A program made the position numbers and the translations under genes. 64,000 nt of DNA. Origin: Patagioenas fasciata (taxonomy: Eukaryota > Chordata > Aves > Columbiformes > Columbidae). Below the pieces are notes generated by a model. That model was not told where the DNA came from. It did no database searches and saw nothing but the letters and a program-made list of their open reading frames with translations. The stretch covers positions 71,605,783 through 71,669,782 of the forward strand of contig NC_092524.1 of NCBI RefSeq assembly GCF_037038585.1, given 5' to 3'. Below are positions 19,926 to 33,660 of the stretch, in pieces; within the stretch, counting starts at the first letter, position 1; each line of letters starts with the position of its first letter.

Positions 19926-20097
19926 ATGGGAGGACGGCGTAGTAGCGGTATTCTGAAAAAGAGCCCGTTCGGGTGTATTTTAGCTCACAGGAAAGAGATT
20001 GAGGAACCACCTGGTGATAATGTGAATAGAGCAACCTTGATGAAATCTTGTGAGCAGAGGCCATTGTATAAATTGGACAAGGAAGGAAAGGCTGTGC
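19926..20097 (+). mobile_element. ERV gag start fragment, unit 3
   Basis: Same fragment with the TTC (Phe) variant. Confidence 0.65.
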
Positions 20098-20454
20098 GCA
20101 AAGCGCGGTGCTGCACCCGGGCGCCCCAATGCCGTGCCGCAGCGCGCCTCAGTGCTGCCGCCCTGTGGCGAAACTCGGGTACTGCAGCGCACGGCCGGGG
20201 GCAGAGGCGCTGTTCGCCCCGCAGGGCTCGCGGCCAGGTATCTGTGTGTCAGTGTCCGTCCCCATTTGTGTAAAAACGACATCCCTGCCTCGGTGGCTCC
20301 TTAGAACGTTTAAAGATGTAAATATTGCTACCACTAACATTGTCGATCCGGCTTCTTTCCTCAGTGTCAAGCAAAGGAGCGCGGTTTGTTGTTTCCTTTT
20401 AAAGGCGGCTGTTGGAAGCCGCGCGGGCAAAGGGCGTGGGGGTCCCGGCAGGGT

Positions 20455-20835
20455 GGCGAGAAGGCGAGTGAGGATGCAGAGCGGGCCAATCAGATCGCTC
20501 GGGAGGGCTGGAGGGGCGGAGCGCTGATAGGCGGGGAGAATGGCAATTGATGTGCGCAGGCAGCCAATCAGATTGCCAGAGGGGCGGGCGTTGAGGCCTC
20601 AGTACTGCGCATGCCTAAATTGCGCAGTCCTCAGTCAGGTCTGACCCTGTGGCGGGCACCTGGGCGCGGAGCGCGGGAAGGAGCATCCAATAGGAGGACG
20701 GCGCGCTGGGGTGAAAAGCAGCCAATCAGAGCGCACCGACTCAATCCTGTTTGAACAGCTGCCTCCCTGGCAAGCGCGTCCGTGGTGTCTCGGGGCGGGC
20801 ACCGGGAGTTAACGGGGAAACGGGGGTCGAGGCGA
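20455..20835 (+). promoter_or_regulatory. CCAAT/GC-box promoter block, unit 3
   Basis: Same motif set as unit 2, including TAACGG at 20810-20815. Confidence 0.6.
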
Positions 20836-21124
20836 GGGAGGGGAGGCTGCGGAGCGCTCATTTTGGCCTCTCCTTCCCCTTGCCCTGCCTCTCCGTCCCT
20901 TTTGCCTCTCTCTCCCTCTCTCTGTGTCACCTTGTCTTGCTCCCTGTCCCTATCTTTCTCTGACAAGCTGACCTGCTCCTTGCCCTCCTTTTGTATGGAA
21001 TCACAGGCTCATTCTGCTTGGAGAAGACATGTGCAATTTTCTAATGACTTGACGGTTTAGAGAAACGGCCTGGAAGAGATCATTCCTTTGTCTTTTTTTG
21101 GTGTGTGTGTTTTTTGTGTTGTTG

Positions 21125-21176
21125 TTTTTTTTTTTTTTTTTTCCCCACGTGGGGGAAAAAAAAAAAAAAAAAAAAA
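21125..21176. repeat. Poly(T)/poly(A) hairpin, unit 3
   Basis: 18 T and 21 A around CCCCACGTGGGGG. Confidence 0.95.
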
Positions 21177-23543
21177 GAGGAGGCAAATTCAGTGCCTCTG
21201 CGGAGAAGCTGGCGACCAGTTTTAGTTAAGAACGCACACCCCGTTGGCGAACGGGTCCCGCGGCAGTTCCACGTGTTGCAGGTAAAAGAAGGCAGTTTGA
21301 TCTGCCATAGAGGAACAGCCGCCTCTTTCCCTCCTTAGGGTCGAGCGTTGCCCTTGTCCTTGTTCACATGAATTTATGGGCACGCTGGAAATAGCCTTTA
21401 AGATTTATATGTAGAGTTTAATCTAAGTGGTAAGTGGCATGGGCATAGTTAATTTTTGAACACCTTGCTGCCAGTTGAAATGTAAGGGATGAAATGTGAT
21501 GGGAAGTAATAAGTAAATTTGGGTTTGACTTCTAGGGTGTTTTTTTCCCCATTAGTGTAAATCAATGGCACCGTTGTCCTGTGGCTCAATCTCCGTTCTG
21601 TTCCGTGGAGTCTTCAATTTAGGATGTTCAGGTAAGAAAGTTTGTCCTTCCAAAGAATGACCAGCCATTGGTAGGACAGAGAGAGGCTTTTAAGTGCATG
21701 ATCAGAATTTAAGCCAAATTCCACTTGACAGTGCTGCTGTTGGTTTTGGCTTTCACTGGTTTCCCCACAGCTCCCTAGTGTTTGGGAGCTCGGAGTGGGC
21801 ATTTTTTTCCCCCAGGGAGAGGCTATGCTTAAGAATGAATTTGTTTCCTTAGAGGAGTGAGAGTCCGTTTGTGTAACACAAAGAGAAACCCCAGCCTAGT
21901 CGAGTTCTGAGTGTGTGTCTGTGAGATGGCTGCTTTACTTTGATGAGTTCACACCTGTGCAGTTGTAATGCCAAAGAGCAATGCAAGATAGGAGGGTTTT
22001 TTCCGCTGTGGGGGGGGATGCAGAAAACCAGAGCTAAGGTGCGGTTGCAGGCTTGGTGGTGTGGCGAGTGGGGCGCCGCTTCGGTGGGAGCTCGGGGTGA
22101 GGCCCAGCGGGTTCTGTGTCCTGTACGCGTGGCTTTCGTGCCGCGGCTCTCTGTGTGCGTTTTTGTTTTGTTGTGTTTGTTTTTTGTTTATTTTTCTGCG
22201 GGATTCCCGCGAAACGCGGCACAGCCGCTCGGCCCGGGCTGCCGCGGCGGTCTCAGTGCTGCCGTCCTGTGGGCAAAGCGCGGTGCTGCACCCGGGCGCC
22301 CCAATGCCGTGCCGCAGCGCGCCTCAGTGCTGCCGCCCTGTGGCGAAACTCGGGTACTGCAGCGCACGGCCGGGGGCAGAGGCGCTGTTCGCCCCGCAGG
22401 GCTCGCGGCCAGGTATCTGTGTGTCAGTGTCCGTCCCCATTTGTGTAAAAACGACATCCCTGCCTCGATGGCTCCTTAGAACGTTTAAAGATGTAAATAT
22501 TTCTACCACTAACATTGTCGATCCGGCTTCTTTCCTCAGTGGATCCGTTTTGCAGTCGGTGGCCCACGATTGCTTGGAAACAGCAGAAGCTGTTCGCTCC
22601 GGCGGAGCGGATTGAAAGGACCAGCCGCTGGAGGATGCTGAAGACTCCTGGGTCGCTGATGGAAGCAGCTTTGCATAAAGCAAGGGGTACGTGAACCTGG
22701 GCATGCAGTGACGACTGCCCAGCAGGTAATGGAAGCTAAACCTTTACCTCCAACGCCCGACAAAAATAACGCCAAGAAATGCCACTGAAAAAAACACAGT
22801 CAGGGAGGGTTTTTTTAAAATTTCCTTTAGTTCCCCCCCCCTCTCCCCCGCCCTGCTGCGTTTAGTGCAGTGAATGACCCATTGGGAGATGACTGTGGAT
22901 CTGGCTGTTGAAGGGTGTCTGAAGGAGAAGGAGATGTGTGTAGAGCAGGATTGGTTGTGGGGGTGAGTGTAACTGGTTTGGCTGTGGGGTTGTAAATTCT
23001 TTTTGGAGGCTTCCTAGTTTCTGGTGTCACCTGTGGGGTGAAGCGTCTTTCTGTGTGCAGGTTTGAAAGGTGCGACGTACGGAGCTCCATCATTTGCCAC
23101 CAGAACTCCAAATCACAGAGACAACGTTGCTGTGCAGCTGCTAAGGACAGTGTGTGTCTCAGGTAGAGTAACGTCCTTTGTGCTCTGTGTGTGTGTTCCT
23201 CCCTTGAAACGAAGGCGCGCTGCCCGGAGTTTCACGTTCCGTGTGGTACCTGCTGGGCTGAGTCTCCTCCCTACGCTCGCCCGTTTTAGCCACGTCTCTG
23301 CTCCAGCCCAGTTCGGGAGCAGAGTGGGTCATCACTGACTGCAGGGCGGTTGCACCTTCTTCAAGCTGCTAACACAGGAGGATGAATTTGGCTTTCTGCT
23401 CACATCACACATTCAGATACTGGGCAAGTTGTGTATCTCCTTCAAAAAAGAAACACTGTCAAGGGGCTGACAGAGCGTGAGTTTCACAACACAACAAACC
23501 AACTCTGCTAGGCTTACATCGTTTTGGTAGTGCATAGCATGTT

Positions 23544-24384
23544 TCACTTAATCCCGTCATTGCAGGTGTCTTCTAGAGCCTCCATTGTCAAATCTTGCTG
23601 GTTATTCACCCAATTTCCTTTCCTAACTGTCTTCCCTTTTCCCTTAGGGTTTTGAGAAGCTTGGTCCTGGGGTGTCTGGGGGTTGCCAGCTGACAAAATG
23701 ACATTGCTGTGGCCTTGCTGAGAACAGGTGTCCCTGTGAGCCACCTCCCGGGAGCAGAGCTGAAGTTGAAAGGCGGCTTGAAAGCCCCGGTGAGAGTTTT
23801 CGTTAAAGAAACCGGAGATGATGGGGTTGACGCTGCTATTGAAAAAGGCCAGCCGGTGAGCAAAGGGATAGATATAAATGTGAAAGAAGTGCGACTGGAC
23901 ATCTGAAAGGTTGACATAGTCAGAAAGCATCATCAGAGTCCACAAGGGAAGCCAGGAGAGGGTGAAAAGCAAAACCACAATAATGAGCATTTTGATTACT
24001 CTTTGTTTCTTCTTTGACGTGCTGTGCCATCGCTCCTGGCTGTGCTTTCCCACCGTGGGCATCGCAGTGTTGAAGAGAGCAATGCTTATCCTGGCGTACA
24101 TGATAACAGTGAGCGACAGGGGAGCCAGATAGATGTTCGCAAAGAGAACTGTTGTGTAGATCTTTCTCATTCCTGGGTCAGGCCAGTCCTCTCGGCACCA
24201 GTATACGGGGCGGGTTTCGTTGCCGTAGCCGAGGATCACCCTGAAATGTTTCTCTTCTTGTACGTGCAGCATGACGGCAGAAGGACACGTGATTGCGATG
24301 GCCAGAATCCAAGTGACGGCTATGATGATGAGTGCAGTTGAAACGGTCAGCTTCTGCTCGAACGGATGAACGATGCAGCGAAAC
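23544..24384 (-). pseudogene. NPFFR2-like terminal exon, unit 3
   Basis: Translation identical to the other six copies, with the same intact acceptor and the same NPIIS change. Frame open to 24455. Confidence 0.85.
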
Positions 24385-24479
24385 CTGCAGCAAAGATATC
24401 CGGCGACATACGTAGAGAAGCTGTTTAAGGAACGCTCACTCAAACAGGCAAGCATACGTTCGCTTCTTCAATTGCATGC

Positions 24480-25085
24480 TTTTTAAACAGATTAAACATG
24501 ATACTCCAGTTGTTGGAAGCTGTGCTGTTGCTGGAAAAGTTACCATCGTGCGTTGCAAAGGGCCTCAGAAGGGAAACACTGATCAGGAAACTGGAAATAA
24601 GTTAGCAGATGCCAGTGTGAAACCAGCCACCGAAAGGACAGAGACCGATACAAAAGCCGCACCTCTGATCCCAGGTGGCTGTCTCCTCCAGCCAACATCA
24701 GGAAACCGCAACAAAGAGGATAAGAAATTAATAGGAGATTTATAGCCGAATTAGAATTAGGGTCCAAAGAAGCTGTCACTGGTGACGGGAGAGCAGTGGT
24801 ACCTCGCAGCGCAAGGAGCTGATGCGCTCTGTTACGATTAGGTGAAAAGGTAAGAGTGAATTTATAAACTGTTTGCGAAGGAGTGACCCAGCAATGTGAA
24901 ATGTGTCTAGAAAACCATCATCTTAATACTGTATACAGGGTATAAATAAGAACAATTGGACGAGGGAAATGTCCCAGGACAACACTGGCAAATAGGGTTC
25001 TCCAAGCTGCCTAGAAAAGAGGGGTATGGCTATTGGGTGGCACTCACAGCAGCTCCCTTCTCAGGTTGGCCAGGAGCATTCCCGT
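24480..25085 (+). mobile_element. ERV pol fragment, unit 3
   Basis: Same fragment and same breaks as unit 2. Reads GCA at the site where unit 2 has ACA. Confidence 0.75.
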
Positions 25086-28000
25086 GCCGGGGGGCGGCTG
25101 CCGGCCTGTGGGCCGGGGGCTGCGGCTGTTTGGGGCGCTGCCCCCGCTTTGTTTTCCTAGGGGAGCCCCCCCCTGCTTTTTGGGGGTTGTGGTACGTGCA
25201 CGTGTAAATGACACAATGAGAGTAAATGACACAATGAGCTGCCTGTCGGGGCCGTTTCCCTCGTGTCGCGTGACGGTGTCACTTGTGGCGCCCCAGCGTG
25301 AGCAGGGGCCGGCGATGCGGGTGGGGGATGCGGGGGTCAAAAGGGAGTCCCCCTGAAAAGAGGGGGTCACAGTCCCAACGTGCCTGAAAATTCCCGGGGG
25401 AGGAGAACACGTGTTCGACCTGTAAACACGAGTGTGGGAATTGCAAACAGAGAAATCTGTCCTTGGTATTTATATATTGCAGGATGGCATTCACGTGTCT
25501 ATCAAATGCTTTTATATCAACGCCCTTTTCTACTCTATTATATAAAGGATTTTTAGAATGTAAAAAATTCCTGTTGATGGTTTTAAAAATACCAATATCT
25601 TGTCTATATGTAAATTAAAAAATGAAGGACTTTTTAAAATGAGAAAAAATTATATAGAAAGCAATTTAAAATAGAGAAAAGTGTGAGTAGGTAGAGCTAC
25701 CTGTAGTGACTGTGCGTTACATAATCTAAACGGATATTAAATATCATCTCTATGTATTCACTCATACCCGTGTACGTATTTTTTTAATAAGTGCAAATAG
25801 ATATCTCCGTCTAAACCTATGTAATTGTAAATATGTCAAAATCTGTAGATCTGGAAAGATCCTGAAGCAATGCGGGGCTGTGGGCCCGACGTCCGCTTCC
25901 TGCGGCGGGCGAGAGAGCGAGCCCCTCTCTCCGGGTGGCGAAGGCTCCCTCTGCGCGGCGTGCGGCGGGCCGGGGGCCAACGTGCGCGGCAGGGTCCGTG
26001 CGCGTATCCTGGAGCGGGACAGCTGCCTGGCGAGCGAGCCAGCGAGGCTCCATGTCCCCGAAGCCTCGTCTCGTAGGAGCCCTGACACCCCACCGTGTTC
26101 TCCTAGGCTGAGGACGGCCGAGCGCCCCGAGTTACCGGAGAGGAAGGGAGGAGAGAAGGAGACAGGAGCGTCTGAGCTGTTAGAAGCCTCCTGGCAGCCA
26201 CCGAAAGCGAGAGCCGCTGTGAGTCCCTGGCCCTCGGGGCCTCGTCCCCGGCTTGTGTGTCCTGGTGCCTCCCTGCCCCTCCGTCTCCTTTTTCCCCACG
26301 CTTTCTCTGGCCCGTTCTTTTCCCTGCCATTAGTTTCCTCTCTGTGTCTGTATGTGCTGCTCTGTCTCTTTCCTTCCTCCCTCCCTTCGCCGTCTCTCTC
26401 TCTGTGCCTTTGTCGTGCTCGGCGTTGCCGGCTTTCTTCATTCCGTACGGCACTGTTCCCGTCCTCGTTCGCGTTCTGAGCCTTTGTCCCGCCCCGTTTT
26501 TTTTCTCTCTTTTTATTTTCTTTTTTCCTGTCCTCCGTCTCTCCGCGGGGCTCCTCATTCCTCTCTTTCTTCCTCCAAGCCCCTGTGTTCCCCGCGGTCT
26601 CTCGCTCTGCCATCGTTTTTGCCTGTTGCCCTCTCTCTTGCTTCCCGTTGATAGGAGGAACAAAAATCTTGTAGAAAGCCCTTGGCATAAGGCAGCAAGA
26701 CCAGGCCTAACGGAACAGAAACCTAACAGAGAAACACTAGCTCTGTAGGGACTGGAGGTGGGGCAAAGCGGGATGTCGTTGGCTCGCAGGCTGGGAAAAT
26801 GGGACGTTCCACTAAATGGAGAAGGAGCTACTTGAGTAGCAGCACAAAATGACAGCGGGCGTGCTCAAGAAATGAGGTCGAGGAGCCGACACCGGGGCAG
26901 GGGGCACCGGGCTCCAGGGGCACCGGGGACTGCTGGAGACTCTTGATGGACACTGGCATACCAGAGATGGACTGCCAGCGAAGGGTGGGGTTATGGAAAG
27001 AACTTCTGTTTAATGCACTAACTAAGCGGTAGAAGCAAATGAATATGCAATAGGTGTATGTAAAGAATACCAAGAAGCGTGAATCACACGTACGCTCAAA
27101 TACAGGGGCCATCCTCTGAGCGTGCGGTGCGCTGTATTGAAATTGCCCGCCGTTTAACACTTTCAGAACAGCGTTAGAGAGTCTTTTTTGCCGACTTTTT
27201 GGTATCTCTCCGCGTCCCGTGGTTCCTCGCCGTGTCCCCGTGTCCCGCTCCCTGCCCGTGGTCGCGTTCCTCTCTGTCCCGTTGACCGTGCCGGGTTTTT
27301 TTCCTCCGTCTCCGCGCCGCTGCCGCCGCGCCGATTTGTTTCTTTCTGTGCCCTGTTCCTGGTGCTCTTCCGGCCTCTTTTCCTCTGTCCCCGCCGCTGC
27401 TTTGATCTCTGCCTTGTTTTTTCAGAGCCCTGTCCCTTTTCTCTCTTCTCGCTTTTGAAGAGAAGCTGCCAAGTTAACGTATACTGCGATGAAGTTATAG
27501 AAGGTGTACCCGTCATTAACCAGTTGACATGAGGTAAATGCTTTCTGACCGCCTGCACGATGAGGGGATATTTTTCACCTTTTAGATCCGTCTGCACGAC
27601 AAGAGGGAGATGGAAGATTAAGTAACACGTTGTTTAGAAGCTGAGAGCTTAGTTTATATTTGACTAATAATTAACAGATGTATTGTCAGCGAGAAACTAA
27701 ACGATTATAACTAACATCGTCAAATGAAATAAAGAACGTGGCTTAGCAGTGCTGCTGACTCTGCCGTCCCGTTTCTTTCCCCGTTGCAGCCGGTGAGCCA
27801 GCCGGAGGACCCGCTCTGTCCGGCCGCAGGGCCCGTGGAGCCGAGGACTCTCTTGGCGCACCCCGGGGATGTCTCTGGAGAGACTCCTCGTCTCGGTCGG
27901 ATCGCCGCGGGGACGGACGAGGACCTCTGGTGAGAAGTCTTTCTTCTCTGAAATTTGGGACCGGTCACGTGCTCGCGAACTGTCCGTAAGTCGTGGTACG

Positions 28001-28500
28001 GAATTTCGGCAGGATAGCGTGGACGGGGTTGCGAGCACCTTAGAGGTATACAGTAGTTGCTGTGGAGTTGTTTGTGCGGCCAGCTTTTGGTGTTGGTTGT
28101 TCCCGTGCTCCGTTGTGGTGCAAAGCTGGCTCTGTATGTAGCCGTGAAGCGTACCGTAGTTGGGTTTAATTCTTGGATGTGCCTTGGTTCTGACTATGCA
28201 CTTGAACACCGAAAACTACAGCAGGAGCTGCTGTGGCTTTAACTTGCAAGGAGTGTGAGCGTTGTGGAGCCATCTGTGTTGCAGAGTGTCCTAATTGCGG
28301 TGCTGAGTGTTAGAGAGATTTGAGCTGGGTACCGGAATTGTTTTGTTTTGGAGACGGTGGGATAAACTTGGAGTACAACTTGTGAGGGCGGTGTGTCGTG
28401 GGTAGGTTTGAGTATTATCTGTGGAGTACTGCTGTAGGTGTTAATAGTTATTTGCTCGTATTTGTTACAAGATGAGCCGTGTCGTTCCGTGTGACGCGTA

Positions 28501-28672
28501 ATGGGAGGACGGCGTAGTAGCGGTATTCTGAAAAAGAGCCCGTTAGGGTGTATTTTAGCTCACAGGAAAGAGATTGAGGAACCACCTGGTGATAATGTGA
28601 ATAGAGCAACCTTGATGAAATCTTGTGAGCAGAGGCCATAGTATAAATTGGACAAGGAAGGAAAGGCTGTGC
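28501..28672 (+). mobile_element. ERV gag start fragment with stop codon, unit 4
   Basis: Same fragment with the TTA (Leu) variant. A private T-to-A change near 28640 turns the Leu codon of PLYKLD into TAG, so only this copy is closed by a stop. Confidence 0.65.
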
Positions 28673-29029
28673 GCAAAGCGCGGTGCTGCACCCGGGCGCC
28701 CCAATGCCGTGCCGCAGCGCGCCTCAGTGCTGCCGCCCTGTGGCGAAACTCGGGTACTGCAGCGCACGGCCGGGGGCAGAGGCGCTGTTCGCCCCGCAGG
28801 GCTCGCGGCCAGGTATCTGTGTGTCAGTGTCCGTCCCCATTTGTGTAAAAACGACATCCCTGCCTCGGTGGCTCCTTAGAACGTTTAAAGATGTAAATAT
28901 TGCTACCACTAACATTGTCGATCCGGCTTCTTTCCTCAGTGTCAAGCAAAGGAGCGCGGTTTGTTGTTTCCTTTTAAAGGCGGCTGTTGGAAGCCGCGCG
29001 GGCAAAGGGCGTGGGGGTCCCGGCAGGGT

Positions 29030-29410
29030 GGCGAGAAGGCGAGTGAGGATGCAGAGCGGGCCAATCAGATCGCTCGGGAGGGCTGGAGGGGCGGAGCGCT
29101 GATAGGCGGGGAGAATGGCAATTGATGTGCGCAGGCAGCCAATCAGATTGCCAGAGGGGCGGGCGTTGAGGCCTCAGTACTGCGCATGCCTAAATTGCGC
29201 AGTCCTCAGTCAGGTCTGACCCTGTGGCGGGCACCTGGGCGCGGAGCGCGGGAAGGAGCATCCAATAGGAGGACGGCGCGCTGGGGTGAAAAGCAGCCAA
29301 TCAGAGCGCACCGACTCAATCCTGTTTGAACAGCTGCCTCCCTGGCAAGCGCGTCCGTGGTGTCTCGGGGCGGGCACCGGGAGTTAACGGGGAAACGGGG
29401 GTCGAGGCGA
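29030..29410 (+). promoter_or_regulatory. CCAAT/GC-box promoter block, unit 4
   Basis: Same motif set as unit 2, including the MYB-type site. Confidence 0.6.
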
Positions 29411-29702
29411 GGGAGGGGAGGCTGCGGAGCGCTCATTTTGGCCTCTCCTTCCCCTTGCCCTGCCTCTCCGTCCCTTTTGCCTCTCTCTCCCTCTCTCTGT
29501 GTCACCTTGTCTTGCTCCCTGTCCCTATCTTTCTCTGACAAGCTGACCTGCTCCTTGCCCTCCTTTTGTATGGAATCACAGGCTCATTCTGCTTGGAGAA
29601 GACATGTGCAATTTTCTAATGACTTGACGGTTTAGAGAAACGGCCTGGAAGAGATCATTCCTTTGTCTTTTTTTGGTGTGTGTGTTTTTTGTGTTGTTGT
29701 TG

Positions 29703-29751
29703 TTTTTTTTTTTTTTTCCCCACGTGGGGGAAAAAAAAAAAAAAAAAAAAA
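29703..29751. repeat. Poly(T)/poly(A) hairpin, unit 4
   Basis: 15 T and 21 A. The T run is preceded by an extra TTG step. Confidence 0.95.
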
Positions 29752-32118
29752 GAGGAGGCAAATTCAGTGCCTCTGCGGAGAAGCTGGCGACCAGTTTTAG
29801 TTAAGAACGCACACCCCGTTGGCGAACGGGTCCCGCGGCAGTTCCACGTGTTGCAGGTAAAAGAAGGCAGTTTGATCTGCCATAGAGGAACAGCCGCCTC
29901 TTTCCCTCCTTAGGGTCGAGCGTTGCCCTTGTCTTTGTTCACATGAATTTATGGGCACGCTGGAAATAGCCTTTAAGATTTATATGTAGAGTTTAATCTA
30001 AGTGGTAAGTGGCATGGGCATAGTTAATTTTTGAACACCTTGCTGCCAGTTGAAATGTAAGGGATGAAATGTGATGGGAAGTAATAAGTAAATTTGGGTT
30101 TGACTTCTAGGGTGTTTTTTTCCCCATTAGTGTAAATCAATGGCACCGTTGTCCTGTGGCTCAATCTCCGTTCTGTTCCGTGGAGTCTTCAATTTAGGAT
30201 GTTCAGGTAAGAAAGTTTGTCCTTCCAAAGAATGACCAGCCATTGGTAGGACAGAGAGAGGCTTTTAAGTGCATGATCAGAATTTAAGCCAAATTCCACT
30301 TGACAGTGCTGCTGTTGGTTTTGGCTTTCACTGGTTTCCCCACAGCTCCCTAGTGTTTGGGAGCTCGGAGTGGGCATTTTTTTCCCCCAGGGAGAGGCTA
30401 TGCTTAAGAATGAATTTGTTTCCTTAGAGGAGTGAGAGTCCGTTTGTGTAACACAAAGAGAAACCCCAGCCTAGTCGAGTTCTGAGTGTGTGTCTGTGAG
30501 ATGGCTGCTTTACTTTGATGAGTTCACACCTGTGCAGTTGTAATGCCAAAGAGCAATGCAAGATAGGAGGGTTTTTTCCGCTGTGGGGGGGGATGCAGAA
30601 AACCAGAGCTAAGGTGCGGTTGCAGGCTTGGTGGTGTGGCGAGTGGGGCGCCGCTTCGGTGGGAGCTCGGGGTGAGGCCCAGCGGGTTCTGTGTCCTGTA
30701 CGCGTGGCTTTCGTGCCGCGGCTCTCTGTGTGCGTTTTTGTTTTGTTGTGTTTGTTTTTTGTTTATTTTTCTGCGGGATTCCCGCGAAACGCGGCACAGC
30801 CGCTCGGCCCGGGCTGCCGCGGCGGTCTCAGTGCTGCCGTCCTGTGGGCAAAGCGCGGTGCTGCACCCGGGCGCCCCAATGCCGTGCCGCAGCGCGCCTC
30901 AGTGCTGCCGCCCTGTGGCGAAACTCGGGTACTGCAGCGCACGGCCGGGGGCAGAGGCGCTGTTCGCCCCGCAGGGCTCGCGGCCAGGTATCTGTGTGTC
31001 AGTGTCCGTCCCCATTTGTGTAAAAACGACATCCCTGCCTCGATGGCTCCTTAGAACGTTTAAAGATGTAAATATTTCTACCACTAACATTGTCGATCCG
31101 GCTTCTTTCCTCAGTGGATCCGTTTTGCAGTCGGTGGCCCACGATTGCTTGGAAACAGCAGAAGCTGTTCGCTCCGGCGGAGCGGATTGAAAGGACCAGC
31201 CGCTGGAGGATGCTGAAGACTCCTGGGTCGCTGATGGAAGCAGCTTTGCATAAAGCAAGGGGTACGTGAACCTGGGCATGCAGTGACGACTGCCCAGCAG
31301 GTAATGGAAGCTAAACCTTTACCTCCAACGCCCGACAAAAATAACGCCAAGAAATGCCACTGAAAAAAACACAGTCAGGGAGGGTTTTTTTAAAATTTCC
31401 TTTAGTTCCCCCCCCCTCTCCCCCGCCCTGCTGCGTTTAGTGCAGTGAATGACCCATTGGGAGATGACTGTGGATCTGGCTGTTGAAGGGTGTCTGAAGG
31501 AGAAGGAGATGTGTGTAGAGCAGGATTGGTTGTGGGGGTGAGTGTAACTGGTTTGGCTGTGGGGTTGTAAATTCTTTTTGGAGGCTTCCTAGTTTCTGGT
31601 GTCACCTGTGGGGTGAAGCGTCTTTCTGTGTGCAGGTTTGAAAGGTGCGACGTACGGAGCTCCATCATTTGCCACCAGAACTCCAAATCACAGAGACAAC
31701 GTTGCTGTGCAGCTGCTAAGGACAGTGTGTGTCTCAGGTAGAGTAACGTCCTTTGTGCTCTGTGTGTGTGTTCCTCCCTTGAAACGAAGGCGCGCTGCCC
31801 GGAGTTTCACGTTCCGTGTGGTACCTGCTGGGCTGAGTCTCCTCCCTACGCTCGCCCGTTTTAGCCACGTCTCTGCTCCAGCCCAGTTCGGGAGCAGAGT
31901 GGGTCATCACTGACTGCAGGGCGGTTGCACCTTCTTCAAGCTGCTAACACAGGAGGATGAATTTGGCTTTCTGCTCACATCACACATTCAGATACTGGGC
32001 AAGTTGTGTATCTCCTTCAAAAAAGAAACACTGTCAAGGGGCTGACAGAGCGTGAGTTTCACAACACAACAAACCAACTCTGCTAGGCTTACATCGTTTT
32101 GGTAGTGCATAGCATGTT

Positions 32119-32959
32119 TCACTTAATCCCGTCATTGCAGGTGTCTTCTAGAGCCTCCATTGTCAAATCTTGCTGGTTATTCACCCAATTTCCTTTCCTA
32201 ACTGTCTTCCCTTTTCCCTTAGGGTTTTGAGAAGCTTGGTCCTGGGGTGTCTGGGGGTTGCCAGCTGACAAAATGACATTGCTGTGGCCTTGCTGAGAAC
32301 AGGTGTCCCTGTGAGCCACCTCCCGGGAGCAGAGCTGAAGTTGAAAGGCGGCTTGAAAGCCCCGGTGAGAGTTTTCGTTAAAGAAACCGGAGATGATGGG
32401 GTTGACGCTGCTATTGAAAAAGGCCAGCCGGTGAGCAAAGGGATAGATATAAATGTGAAAGAAGTGCGACTGGACATCTGAAAGGTTGACATAGTCAGAA
32501 AGCATCATCAGAGTCCACAAGGGAAGCCAGGAGAGGGTGAAAAGCAAAACCACAATAATGAGCATTTTGATTACTCTTTGTTTCTTCTTTGACGTGCTGT
32601 GCCATCGCTCCTGGCTGTGCTTTCCCACCGTGGGCATCGCAGTGTTGAAGAGAGCAATGCTTATCCTGGCGTACATGATAACAGTGAGCGACAGGGGAGC
32701 CAGATAGATGTTCGCAAAGAGAACTGTTGTGTAGATCTTTCTCATTCCTGGGTCAGGCCAGTCCTCTCGGCACCAGTATACGGGGCGGGTTTCGTTGCCG
32801 TAGCCGAGGATCACCCTGAAATGTTTCTCTTCTTGTACGTGCAGCATGACGGCAGAAGGACACGTGATTGCGATGGCCAGAATCCAAGTGACGGCTATGA
32901 TGATGAGTGCAGTTGAAACGGTCAGCTTCTGCTCGAACGGATGAACGATGCAGCGAAAC
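32119..32959 (-). pseudogene. NPFFR2-like terminal exon, unit 4
   Basis: Translation identical to the other copies. Frame open to 33030 through retained intron. Confidence 0.85.
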
Positions 32960-33054
32960 CTGCAGCAAAGATATCCGGCGACATACGTAGAGAAGCTGTT
33001 TAAGGAACGCTCACTCAAACAGGCAAGCATACGTTCGCTTCTTCAATTGCATGC

Positions 33055-33660
33055 TTTTTAAACAGATTAAACATGATACTCCAGTTGTTGGAAGCTGTGC
33101 TGTTGCTGGAAAAGTTACCATCGTGCGTTGCAAAGGGCCTCAGAAGGGAAACACTGATCAGGAAACTGGAAATAAGTTAGCAGATGCCAGTGTGAAACCA
33201 GCCACCGAAAGGACAGAGACCGATACAAAAGCCGCACCTCTGATCCCAGGTGGCTGTCTCCTCCAGCCAACATCAGGAAACCGCAACAAAGAGGATAAGA
33301 AATTAATAGGAGATTTATAGCCGAATTAGAATTAGGGTCCAAAGAAGCTGTCACTGGTGACGGGAGAGCAGTGGTACCTCGCAGCGCAAGGAGCTGATGC
33401 GCTCTGTTACGATTAGGTGAAAAGGTAAGAGTGAATTTATAAACTGTTTGCGAAGGAGTGACCCAGCAATGTGAAATGTGTCTAGAAAACCATCATCTTA
33501 ATACTGTATACAGGGTATAAATAAGAACAATTGGACGAGGGAAATGTCCCAGGACAACACTGGCAAATAGGGTTCTCCAAGCTGCCTAGAAAAGAGGGGT
33601 ATGGCTATTGGGTGGCACTCACAGCAGCTCCCTTCTCAGGTTGGCCAGGAGCATTCCCGT
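33055..33660 (+). mobile_element. ERV pol fragment, unit 4
   Basis: Same fragment with the same stop, frameshifts and IGF replacement. Confidence 0.75.

Larger units (their letters stand above)
17295..25869 (+). repeat. Tandem array unit 3 (8575 bp)
   Basis: Same order as unit 2. Near 19560-19590 it carries the variant otherwise seen only in unit 1 (AGAGTACCGTAGTTCGG), showing exchange between non-adjacent units. Confidence 0.97.
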